From JAKBCQ01 sp021807585 (lineage in GTDB: Bacteria; Planctomycetota; Planctomycetia; Isosphaerales; Isosphaeraceae): a DNA stretch of 8,055 nucleotides. This document shows positions 1 through 6,886 of the stretch, piece by piece. The translations under genes and the position numbers were made by a program. Each line of letters opens with the position of its first letter. Position 1 is the stretch's first letter. The DNA lies in assembly GCA_027325115.1 (NCBI GenBank), contig DAHWFG010000128.1, forward strand, positions 1-8,055. Direction: 5' to 3'. A model generated the notes under the pieces. It made no database searches. It was given only the letters and a program-made list of their open reading frames with translations, and was not told the origin of the DNA.

Positions 1-53
1 AGATGGAGATACGAGAGCGCCAAACGATCGCCGCCAGACGTGAGCATCGCACC

Positions 54-3000
54 ATGCCGGGTCAAAAAGTCGCCGAAGACTTCCGCGGGACGTCCCGCTT
101 TGAGATCCGAAAACGCCTCGGCGCGGGAGGCATGGGCGCCGTCTACGAGGCGTTCGACCGAGAACGCGATTCGCGTGTCGCGCTCAAGACGATTCTTCAT
201 CAGAACGCCCTCAATCTGTATCGTTTTAAGCAGGAATTTCGCGGTCTCGCCGATGTCGTTCATCCCAATCTCGTGCGGCTTTATGAACTTTTCGCCGACG
301 ACGATCAGTTGTTTTTCACGATGGAGCTTGTCGAAGGGGTCGATTTCATCCGTTACGTTTGTCCCGACGTCGTTCTTCCCGCGGACGACCCGAACGTCGA
401 TTCCGAATGGAAATCGATGACCGATCTCGAACTCTGGCTCGGCATGACGCGAACCCACGAGATGACCCCGGCGCTTTCTGAAGAGATCACCGAATCGATT
501 CATCAGACGCATGCCGATTTCCGATCGCACGAGGCGAGCGAGCGATCCTCGGCGCCGACCGAGCAGGAAGGGGTCACCGAGACGATCAAGCCGCCGAAAC
601 CGGTCGACGCCGATGCGCATCAACGGACGATCCCCGAGCCTCATCCGATCCGCCTCCGCGCCGCGCTCAGGCAGCTTGCCGAGGCGCTCGACGCGCTCCA
701 TGCGCTGGGGATGCTGCACCGCGACATCAAGCCCTCGAACGTTCTGGTGACGAATAAAGGACGCGTGGTTTTGCTCGATTTCGGCCTGACGACGCATCTT
801 GAGGATCGGGAAGGCGGACATACGTCGGAAGGATTTATTGTCGGAACTGTTGCTTATATGTCTCCCGAGCAAGCCGGGGGGAAAAAGCTTTCGGCGGCGA
901 GCGATTGGTATTCGGTGGGGGTGATGCTTTATCGCGCATTGACGGGGGAGTTGCCGTTTGCCGGGGATCGGTTGCAGGTGGTTCTGGCGAAACAACTTGC
1001 CGAGCCGCCGCGGCCCGAAGCGCTCGCTCCCAACGCTCCCGCGGATCTTCTTGCGCTTTGTATCGACATTCTCCGACATGATCCAGACGTCCGTCCGACG
1101 GGTGAGGAGATTATCCGTCGGCTGGGGGGCGCGGGTACCGAGGCGACGACGGCGATCGGCGGTGCGCGGCGGGGCGCTTTGTTTGTGGGGAGAGAGAGGC
1201 AATTGAACGAGCTGGCGGAGGCGTTCGGGTGCGCCGCGGAGGGGAGTCCGACGACGGTTTTCATGGGGGGGAGATCGGGGTCGGGTAAATCAGCATTGAT
1301 GAATCGATTCGTCGATGGATTGCGCGAGCGCGGCGACGCGGTGGTATTGATGGGGCGATGTTTTGAGCAGGAGTCGGTGGCGTATAAGGCGCTTGACGCG
1401 GTCGTCGATTCGCTGAGCCGGTATTTGCGGCGGCTGAGTCGGCTCGAGACCGAGGCGTTGTTGCCGCGCGACGTCGCGGCGTTGGGGCGGATTTTTCCGG
1501 TGTTGCGTCGGGTCGATGCGATCGCGGAGGCGCCGAAGCGGGGCGTCGACATGGTGGACGTGCAGGAGTTGAGGCGTCGCGCGTTCGCCGCGTTGCGCGA
1601 GCTGTTGGCGCGGATCGGCGATCGGAAGCCGCTGGTGATTGCGATCGACGACGTCCAATGGGGCGATCGCGATAGCGCCGCGCTCCTTCTTGAACTTCTC
1701 GGCCCCCCCGATCCTCCCGCATTGATGCTTTTATGTTGTTTTCGGCGTGAGGATCGCGATTCGAGCGTTTTTCTTCAAACGATGCTGGATTCGGAGGATG
1801 CTCAAGCGTTGCCGAATCGGCGCGACGCGGCGGTCGACGCGCTCGAGCCCGCCGAGGCGCGGGAGCTTGTTCTCCGGTTGCTCGATCGCGACGACGAGCC
1901 TGCGCAATCGCTCGCGAATATGATCGCCAAAGAATCACGTGGAAATCCCTATTTTGTTTATGAATTGATGCAGTTTTTAAGCGGCGGGGGGGAGTTTACC
2001 GAAAGTTTGGCGCTGACCGGGGGCGCGATTCACCTTGACGAGGTGTTATGGCGTCGCGCGGCGCGGCTGCCGCGGGACGCACGGTTGTTGTTGGAGACGC
2101 TAGCGGTGGCTGGGAAGCCGGTGCGTCAGGCGGTCGCGTGTCGCGCCGCGGGGGTCGGCGCGGAGGGGTTCGCGGCGCTGGCGCTTTTGCGTTCGATGCA
2201 TCTGGCGCGGGGGACGGGTCCGGGATCGCTCGACGACGTTGAGACGTATCACGATCGGATTCGAGAAACGATCGTCGATCATCTTGACGCCGGCACGTTG
2301 AAGTCGCGTCATCAGGCGTTGGCGCGTGAGCTCGAGGCGACGGGGAAGGCCGATACCGAGACGCTCGCGGTTCATTTTGATCGCTCGGGCGATCGGACGA
2401 GAGCGGGTGAATATTTTGTCGCGGCGGCGGCCGAGGCTTCACGGACGTTGGCTTTCGACCGCGCCGCGAAGTTATATCGAGAGGCGCTCGATCGTTTACC
2501 CGAAGACGCCTCGAACGACGGTCGTCGTGAGCTTTGGATCGGCCTGGGAGACGCGCTGGCGAACGACGGCCGGGGGTTCGATTCCGCGCAAGCGTATCAA
2601 CGCGCGATGGAATATGCCGACGCCAATGCGACGCTCGAATTGCAGCGTCGCGCCGGTCATCAATATCTGGTGAGCGGGCATATTGATCAGGGTCTCGCGG
2701 CGTTTCGCGACGTACTCGACCGCGTGGCGATCAAGCGTCCCTCGGGGCCGACGCAATCGTTGCGGATGCTTTTGGTTGAACGAATGTTGTTAAGATTGCG
2801 CGGGATTGGTTTTAAGGAACGTCCTGGGGATTCGATCGACGCTGCGGTGCTGGCGCGGATCGACGCTTCGCGGTCGGTTGCGATCGGCGTGAGCGTGGTG
2901 GACGTGATTCAGGGTTCTTATTTTCAAACGAAAAGTTTGAATTTGGCGCTCAAGGCCGGCGAGCCTGCGCGGGTGGCTTTGGCGCTATCGTGGGAGGGGG

Positions 3001-4013
3001 TTCATTCGGCGTGTCAAGGGAAACCGGCACGGCGTCGGACCGAGCGGTTGATCGCGGCATCGGCGGCGCTTGCCGAGCGGATCGGCGATCGTCATGTTAC
3101 GGGAATGGCCAAGCTTTCCGAGGGATGCGCGCATTATCTCGAGGGGCGCAATCGCGAGGGGATGGAGCGGCTTGATCGCGCCGCGGAGATGCTTTTGGGA
3201 GGGGGCGCCGACGTCGTCTGGGAACTCGACACGGCGCGGATTTTCGGCGTCTGGGCGCGGTTCTACCTGGGTCGGATCGCCGAGCTTACTAAAAGATGTG
3301 AACAATACGACAAAGAAGCGCGCGATCGCGGAGATCGATACATGGAGGCGACGATCGGCGTTTATCCCGCGGCGATCGCGCTTTTGGCCGCGGATAATCC
3401 CGCGCTTGCGCAAGAAAACGCCGATCGGTCGATCGCCAAATGGACCCGCGACGGCTTTCATGTACAGCACTTAACGTGGTTTTACGGTAACATTTACATT
3501 AATTTATATCAAGGGGACTGCGCCGCGGCTTGGCGGACGTGCGAGACGAATCGGCGGGCGATCGAGCGATCGTTGTTGTTGCGGATTCAGCACGTATTGG
3601 TCGATCACGCGCAGCTCGAGGGGCGGGCCGCGATCGCGGCGGCCGCGGCGGCCGAATCGAGCGACGAGCGCCGCCGGCTGACCGCGGAGGCTCTCGGTCG
3701 CGCCGCGACTCTCGATCGAGTCGGCTTTTCGTGGACCGTCGGAGTCGCGGCTTTGATCCGCGCCGCGGCGGCTTCGCAAGCGGGAGACGAATCCAGGACG
3801 ATCGATCACTTGAAACGAGCAATCGCGCGTCTCGACGACGAATCCGCCCGACTGTTCGCCGCCGCGGCGCGGAGAAGGCTGGGCGCGCTGCTGGGGGGCG
3901 ACGAGGGGCGCGAACTGATCGACCGGGCCGACGCCTTTCTCGTCGAACAGTCGATCAAAAACCCCGAGAAAATGACGGATTGCCTGGCGCCCGGGTTCAA
4001 AGTTCGAGCATAA
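54..4013 (+). CDS. Cytosolic Ser/Thr protein kinase fused to a STAND/AAA ATPase and TPR-like helical tail (PknK-like)
   Basis: Predicted signalling kinase that phosphorylates Ser/Thr on unknown partners; the ATPase and helical tail probably sense a ligand or protein. Numbering is from the ATG at 54 (1319 residues). Kinase domain about 15-350: Gly-rich loop GAGGMG 23-28, ATP lysine K45, helix-C glutamate E61, hinge ME 90-91, HRD 222-224 with N229, DFG 242-244, SPE 270-272, D284 and R347, so it should be active. About 95 extra residues, acidic and Ser/Thr-rich, separate the hinge from the catalytic loop. ATPase domain from FVGRE at 377: Walker A GRSGSGKS 406-413, Walker B IDD ending D532-D533, ESRGNPYF 627-634. 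From about 773 to 1283 it is helical and TPR-like, then IKNPEKM near the C-terminus. No signal peptide or membrane segment is seen. The frame is open to the left edge, with another ATG at 3, and no clear RBS precedes 54, so the start is uncertain. It ends in TAA at 4011. Confidence 0.93.
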   Translation: MPGQKVAEDFRGTSRFEIRKRLGAGGMGAVYEAFDRERDSRVALKTILHQNALNLYRFKQEFRGLADVVHPNLVRLYELFADDDQLFFTMELVEGVDFIRYVCPDVVLPADDPNVDSEWKSMTDLELWLGMTRTHEMTPALSEEITESIHQTHADFRSHEASERSSAPTEQEGVTETIKPPKPVDADAHQRTIPEPHPIRLRAALRQLAEALDALHALGMLHRDIKPSNVLVTNKGRVVLLDFGLTTHLEDREGGHTSEGFIVGTVAYMSPEQAGGKKLSAASDWYSVGVMLYRALTGELPFAGDRLQVVLAKQLAEPPRPEALAPNAPADLLALCIDILRHDPDVRPTGEEIIRRLGGAGTEATTAIGGARRGALFVGRERQLNELAEAFGCAAEGSPTTVFMGGRSGSGKSALMNRFVDGLRERGDAVVLMGRCFEQESVAYKALDAVVDSLSRYLRRLSRLETEALLPRDVAALGRIFPVLRRVDAIAEAPKRGVDMVDVQELRRRAFAALRELLARIGDRKPLVIAIDDVQWGDRDSAALLLELLGPPDPPALMLLCCFRREDRDSSVFLQTMLDSEDAQALPNRRDAAVDALEPAEARELVLRLLDRDDEPAQSLANMIAKESRGNPYFVYELMQFLSGGGEFTESLALTGGAIHLDEVLWRRAARLPRDARLLLETLAVAGKPVRQAVACRAAGVGAEGFAALALLRSMHLARGTGPGSLDDVETYHDRIRETIVDHLDAGTLKSRHQALARELEATGKADTETLAVHFDRSGDRTRAGEYFVAAAAEASRTLAFDRAAKLYREALDRLPEDASNDGRRELWIGLGDALANDGRGFDSAQAYQRAMEYADANATLELQRRAGHQYLVSGHIDQGLAAFRDVLDRVAIKRPSGPTQSLRMLLVERMLLRLRGIGFKERPGDSIDAAVLARIDASRSVAIGVSVVDVIQGSYFQTKSLNLALKAGEPARVALALSWEGVHSACQGKPARRRTERLIAASAALAERIGDRHVTGMAKLSEGCAHYLEGRNREGMERLDRAAEMLLGGGADVVWELDTARIFGVWARFYLGRIAELTKRCEQYDKEARDRGDRYMEATIGVYPAAIALLAADNPALAQENADRSIAKWTRDGFHVQHLTWFYGNIYINLYQGDCAAAWRTCETNRRAIERSLLLRIQHVLVDHAQLEGRAAIAAAAAAESSDERRRLTAEALGRAATLDRVGFSWTVGVAALIRAAAASQAGDESRTIDHLKRAIARLDDESARLFAAAARRRLGALLGGDEGRELIDRADAFLVEQSIKNPEKMTDCLAPGFKVRA

Positions 4014-4024
4014 CCAAACCTGAG

Positions 4025-4060
4025 TATAGATGATAAATTATTCTTATAGATGACGATAAG
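4025..4060. repeat. AT-rich 9-bp direct repeat with 21-bp period
   Basis: TATAGATGA occurs at 4025-4033 and again at 4046-4054, exactly 21 bp apart, about two DNA helix turns. Each is followed within a few bases by ATAA. The block is much more AT-rich than the flanks and starts 11 bases after the kinase stop codon. An outer AACCTG (4017-4022) and CAGGTT (4064-4069) could pair around it. Same-face spacing would suit a dimeric regulator, but this is an inference; there is no T-run to support a terminator. Confidence 0.45.
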
Positions 4061-4096
4061 AAACAGGTTCGCGTCGATCACCCCGGAGCGACGAGC

Positions 4097-4232
4097 AAAC
4101 AAGTGCGTAAAACATTGTGTCATGAACATGCGTTCGCTCGCGGTTCGGGTCGCATCGTGACATGTCGAACTCGTTTGCGGTTTGGGCTGATATCGCGAAA
4201 TAACGCGTTCGTTCGCGGTTCGGGCTCGCTTC
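4097..4232. repeat. Degenerate tandem array with a 37-40 bp unit
   Basis: The core CGCTCGCGGTTCGGG at 4135-4149 recurs as CGTTTGCGGTTTGGG at 4172-4186 and CGTTCGCGGTTCGGG at 4210-4224, at steps of 37 and 38 bases. The first and third copies extend to 20 bases with one mismatch (4130-4149 and 4205-4224). Similarity between units one and two continues downstream of the core (ATCGTGACATG at 4154-4164, ATCGCGAAATA at 4192-4202). A weaker ATTGTGTCATG at 4114-4124 suggests a decayed fourth unit. Function is unknown. Confidence 0.6.
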
Positions 4233-4351
4233 ATAAAAATTCAAACCCGACGACCCGATTTCTCACCTCGATCGCCGAATTCCCTGAGTAAGATCTCATA
4301 GCGTGGCTCGCGACGGTTACGTCTCGGCTCGACTCAGAACAGGTTGGCACA

Positions 4352-4555
4352 ATGCTTTCGTTCCTGTGGTGGATCATCACCCTCCCGCTCCGTTTGCTCG
4401 CGTGGATCGTCGTCCAATTGGGACGGCTCGCCACGATGATCCTCGGCTTTATCCTCATGGTCGCAGGAGTCGCGTTCTCGGCGGGAGGAATCCAAATCCT
4501 GGGAATCCCCCTCTTCGTCGTCGGCCTTATCCTTACCGTCAAAGCGTTCCAATAA
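4352..4555 (+). CDS. Small hydrophobic membrane protein, family not recognised
   Basis: A 67-residue, almost entirely hydrophobic protein that I do not recognise. The first 25 residues look like an amphipathic helix with two Trp (WW at 6-7) and isolated Arg at 14 and 25. Membrane segments are likely at about 27-43 (TMILGFILMVAGVAFSA) and 47-64 (IQILGIPLFVVGLILTVK), joined by a tight GG turn, giving a hairpin in the inner membrane. There is no cysteine, charged cluster or signal cleavage site to suggest activity. Hydrophobic residues dominate only in this frame and codon third positions are GC-rich, supporting a real gene. The upstream CAGG about 8 bases before the ATG is only a weak RBS. It stands alone, about 100 bases before the cysteine desulfurase, so a shared transcript is possible. 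Confidence 0.72.
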   Translation: MLSFLWWIITLPLRLLAWIVVQLGRLATMILGFILMVAGVAFSAGGIQILGIPLFVVGLILTVKAFQ

Positions 4556-4661
4556 TGTTGAATCGAACGAGGCATAATCCGTTACGAACTCGACGACGGC
4601 TCGCCCCCGGCGCCCCCGCGAGGCGCATTCGATGAGGGTTAACGTCTTATGGAATAAGGAT

Positions 4662-5837
4662 ATGGATCGAATCGATCTCGATCAAAACGCGACCACTCCG
4701 CTCGATCCCGAAGCTCTCGAAGCGATGAAGCCTTATTGGTTCGCGGGGGGCAACGCCGAGAGCCGGCACGCGCTCGGCAGGTTCATGAGGCGCGGCCTCG
4801 ATCAGGCCCTCGAAACCGTCGCTTCGATCCTCCACGCACACGCCGACGAGGTCGTTTTCACCTCGGGAGGGACCGAATCGAACAACACCGCGATCTTGGG
4901 ATTGCTACGTATCGGCGATAGCGCGGCGATTCGATCGCCGGGTCGGATCGTTTCGAACCCGATCGAACACCCCTCGGTGACTCAGCCGCTTGAAGAGCTT
5001 GAAGCGCTCGGCTGGAAGGTCGATCACGCCGATCTCGAGCCTGATGGAATCATCAACGCCGATCGCTTTGTCGAACGCTTTCAGCCCGATACGCGATTGG
5101 CGATTCTGATGCTTGCGAACAACGAAACAGGGGCGATTCAGCCCGTTCGGCGGGCGGCTGAAACCGCCCACGAGCGGGGCGTTCCGATCCATACCGACGC
5201 GGTTCAGGCGGTCGGCAGGATCGCGGTCGATTTCGCCGGTCTGGGGGTGGACACGCTGGCTGCGAGCGGTCATAAGTTCCACGGACCGACGGGGATCGGG
5301 CTGCTGCTGGCGCGCCGGGGAACGCTGATAACGCCGCGATTTTACGGCGGCAATCAGCAGCACGGACTGCGCCCGGGAACGGTCCCCGTGGCGCTTTGCG
5401 TGGGGTTGGCGAAGGCTCTCGAACGCCGTCATGCCGTACTTAAACAGATACATAACAATCAGGAAATTTTAAGAGATAAGCTAGAACATAGTTTGAAAAG
5501 AAGGTTAGGTGAAGCTCGTGTGATTCGGAACGGGCCGGCAAACGAGGCGGATCGGCTGCCGCAGACGCTCAATCTAGGCTTTCCTGGTCTTGAGGGGGAC
5601 GCTCTTTTGCTTGGGCTTGATCTTGAGGGGATTTCGGCCTCGCTGGGTTCGGCGTGCGCCTCTGGGGCGACCGAACCTTCGCCGACGTTGGTTGCGATGC
5701 GTACGCCCGAAGATCGGTTGAAATCGTCGGTTCGGTTGAGTTTTGGAGCGTTTACGACGATCGAAGAGATCGACGCCGCGGTCGAGCGGATCGCTCGGGT
5801 CGCTGCTCGGTTGTCTGGGGGAATCGAGTCGTGCTGA
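4662..5837 (+). CDS. Cysteine desulfurase, NifS/IscS family (PLP-dependent, class V aminotransferase fold)
   Basis: Converts L-cysteine to L-alanine and leaves a persulfide on its active-site cysteine, for Fe-S clusters or sulfur transferases in the cytoplasm. With start at 4662 it has 391 residues, normal for the family. Visible landmarks: LDQNATTPL near the N-terminus, TSGGTESNN (cofactor phosphate and substrate region), H103 in EHPS (stacks on PLP), NNETGAIQP, D179 and Q182 in HTDAVQ, Schiff-base lysine K205 in SGHKFHGP, RPGT, and catalytic C332 in GSACASGATEPS. The ATG at 4632 is in frame but adds ten unlike residues; homologues begin like MDRIDLDQNATTPLDPE, so 4662 is preferred although AAGGA at 4656-4660 sits too close to be ideal. 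The protein ends in an extra cysteine (C391). Codons 5437-5517 are unusually AT-rich. It lies 103 bases before the LarE-type gene, suggesting sulfur delivery. I cannot assign nifS or iscS. Confidence 0.95.
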   Translation: MDRIDLDQNATTPLDPEALEAMKPYWFAGGNAESRHALGRFMRRGLDQALETVASILHAHADEVVFTSGGTESNNTAILGLLRIGDSAAIRSPGRIVSNPIEHPSVTQPLEELEALGWKVDHADLEPDGIINADRFVERFQPDTRLAILMLANNETGAIQPVRRAAETAHERGVPIHTDAVQAVGRIAVDFAGLGVDTLAASGHKFHGPTGIGLLLARRGTLITPRFYGGNQQHGLRPGTVPVALCVGLAKALERRHAVLKQIHNNQEILRDKLEHSLKRRLGEARVIRNGPANEADRLPQTLNLGFPGLEGDALLLGLDLEGISASLGSACASGATEPSPTLVAMRTPEDRLKSSVRLSFGAFTTIEEIDAAVERIARVAARLSGGIESC

Positions 5838-5865
5838 CGACGGCGTCGATTCCATCGCGATGAGG

Positions 5866-5895
5866 TTGAGCGTTTCGGTCTCGCGGTGTTAGAAT
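5866..5895 (+). promoter_or_regulatory. Candidate extended -10 sigma-70 type promoter for the LarE-type gene
   Basis: TTGAGC at 5866-5871 and TAGAAT at 5890-5895 are separated by 18 bases, and TG at 5887-5888 provides an extended -10 element. Transcription would start near 5902, leaving a leader of about 40 bases before the ATG at 5941. It lies in the non-coding gap after the desulfurase, so the LarE-type gene may be transcribed independently of it, alone or in addition to read-through. Confidence 0.5.
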
Positions 5896-5927
5896 TTTGG
5901 TGATGCGAATGCGTTTTTCACCAACGT

Positions 5928-5934
5928 GAAGGGG
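5928..5934 (+). promoter_or_regulatory. Ribosome binding site that fixes the LarE-type start
   Basis: GAAGGGG ends six bases before the ATG at 5941. The alternative GTG at 5926 would lie upstream of this site and has none of its own, so 5941 is the better start. Confidence 0.6.
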
Positions 5935-5940
5935 CGTGGA

Positions 5941-6813
5941 ATGAGCGACCTGGCCGATTTGGAACTGGCTTCGAAGCGCGATCGGCTGATCGAGCTGTTG
6001 CGCGGGATGGGGCGGGTCGTGGTGGCTTATTCGGGGGGGGTCGATAGCGCCGTGGTGGCGAAGGGGGCGTTCGAGGCGCTCGGCGACGGCGCGGTCGCGG
6101 TGACCGCGGTATCGGACAGTTTGGCCGAGGGGGAGCTTGAGGCGGCGATCGAGCTGGCGAAGAAGATCGGCATTCGTCATCAGGTGATCCGGACCGATGA
6201 ATTCGCCAATCCGCAGTATGCGCGAAACAACGCTGATCGTTGTTATTTTTGTAAAAGCGAATTGTATGATCGCTTGAGCCAATTGGTTGATCAACATATT
6301 GGTGAATTGATTGTATCGGGGGCGAACGCCGACGACGCGGGGGATCACCGACCGGGTCTGCGCGCCGCGGGAGAGCGCGGGGTGCGTCATCCGTTGCAGG
6401 AGTGCGGATTCACGAAGGCCGATGTTCGCGCGCTCGCGAGGGGGTGGGATCTTCCGGCGTGGGACAAACCGGCTTCGCCTTGTTTATCGAGCCGGGTGGC
6501 TTACGGCGAGGAAGTGACACCCGAACGGGTAAAGATGATCGACGCGGCCGAGCGGAAGCTCCGCGACCTTGGTCTTCGCGTCGTGCGGGTGCGGTATCAC
6601 AAAGGGGATTTGGCTCGGATCGAGGTTCCTGTTGAAGAATTGCTCAAGCTGGCGTCGATCGAGATACGTGAGGGGATTGTGGCGGCGTTTCGCGCCGCGG
6701 GTTTTCAGTATGTGACGCTCGATCTTGAAGGATTTCGATCGGGGAGTTTGAACGCGGTGATCCCGATCCAATCGCTGGAACGATCGATCTCGGCGACGAC
6801 GATCAAGCCGTAG
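5941..6813 (+). CDS. larE: LarE-type ATP-dependent sulfur transferase (PP-loop, nickel-pincer cofactor synthesis)
   Basis: Family role: adenylylates the carboxylates of pyridinium-3,5-biscarboxylate mononucleotide and replaces them with thiocarboxylates, the sulfur step toward the nickel-pincer cofactor of lactate racemase and related enzymes; cytoplasmic. The 290-residue length fits. Visible from the ATG at 5941: PP-loop SGGVDS at 31-36, RCYFCKSELYDRL with C101 and C104, SGANADDAGDHRPG at 126-139, RGVRHPL, and PASPCLSSRVAYG with C181, the position I equate with the sacrificial cysteine C176 of the Lactobacillus enzyme. C155 is the only other cysteine. Having one cysteine around the 181 region looks more like the sacrificial type than the [4Fe-4S] type, but I cannot settle this without an alignment. 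It has its own promoter and RBS, follows a cysteine desulfurase and precedes a zinc-ribbon protein. No larA, larB or larC is in view, so the physiological target is open. Confidence 0.9.
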   Translation: MSDLADLELASKRDRLIELLRGMGRVVVAYSGGVDSAVVAKGAFEALGDGAVAVTAVSDSLAEGELEAAIELAKKIGIRHQVIRTDEFANPQYARNNADRCYFCKSELYDRLSQLVDQHIGELIVSGANADDAGDHRPGLRAAGERGVRHPLQECGFTKADVRALARGWDLPAWDKPASPCLSSRVAYGEEVTPERVKMIDAAERKLRDLGLRVVRVRYHKGDLARIEVPVEELLKLASIEIREGIVAAFRAAGFQYVTLDLEGFRSGSLNAVIPIQSLERSISATTIKP

Positions 6814-6886
6814 GATGAAACCGAGGCGCCGAACGGTCGGAATCACTTCAACCAAAGTTTTTCGATATGATGAAAGCAAAAACGAC

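Larger units (their letters stand above)
4014..4351. other. Intergenic gap between the kinase and the small membrane protein
   Basis: This 338-base gap holds no convincing gene. Its left part (4014-4065) is AT-rich and carries a short direct repeat. Its middle (about 4097-4232) is a degenerate tandem array listed separately. From 4233 to 4351 I see nothing definite; TAAGAT at 4289-4294 resembles a -10 box but has no matching -35. Open frames here are short, and the antisense one simply reads the repeat array. Confidence 0.6.

Noticed and set aside
1663..1670. GCGATCGC (HIP1), suggesting a cyanobacterial origin.
   Set aside because: The proteins and intergenic repeats look planctomycete-like, and the enriched unit here is the shorter CGATCG.
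929..1938. Two long antisense open frames (929-1552 and 1261-1938) opposite the kinase.
   Set aside because: They are Arg/Pro/Ser-rich shadows of a GC-rich gene whose + strand product has intact kinase and Walker motifs.
3530..4033. A + strand frame overlapping the end of the kinase gene.
   Set aside because: Its product is mostly Arg, Gly and Ser, typical of an out-of-frame reading of GC-rich codons; the kinase frame is clearly the real one.
4130..4224. Regularly spaced repeats resembling a CRISPR array.
   Set aside because: The period of 37-38 bases leaves only about 20 bases between cores, the between-core sequence is itself related, and no cas gene is nearby.
4044..4244. Antisense open frame with a repeated NRERT peptide.
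   Set aside because: The peptide repeat is a consequence of the DNA tandem array read in one frame; there is no RBS or protein-like composition.
4303..4635. A 110-residue + strand frame overlapping the small membrane protein.
   Set aside because: Its composition is Arg/Pro-rich and without pattern, whereas the overlapping frame gives a coherent membrane protein.
4649..4657. Minimal upstream ORF ATG-GAA-TAA just before the desulfurase start.
   Set aside because: Three codons without an RBS are expected by chance and nothing shows translation.
4632..4661. Upstream in-frame ATG adding ten residues to the desulfurase.
   Set aside because: Family members begin at the equivalent of MDRIDLDQNATTPL, and the added residues look unrelated.
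6866..6871. TATGAT as a -10 box for the zinc-ribbon gene.
   Set aside because: No acceptable -35 is found 16-18 bases upstream, and the leader would be only about ten bases.
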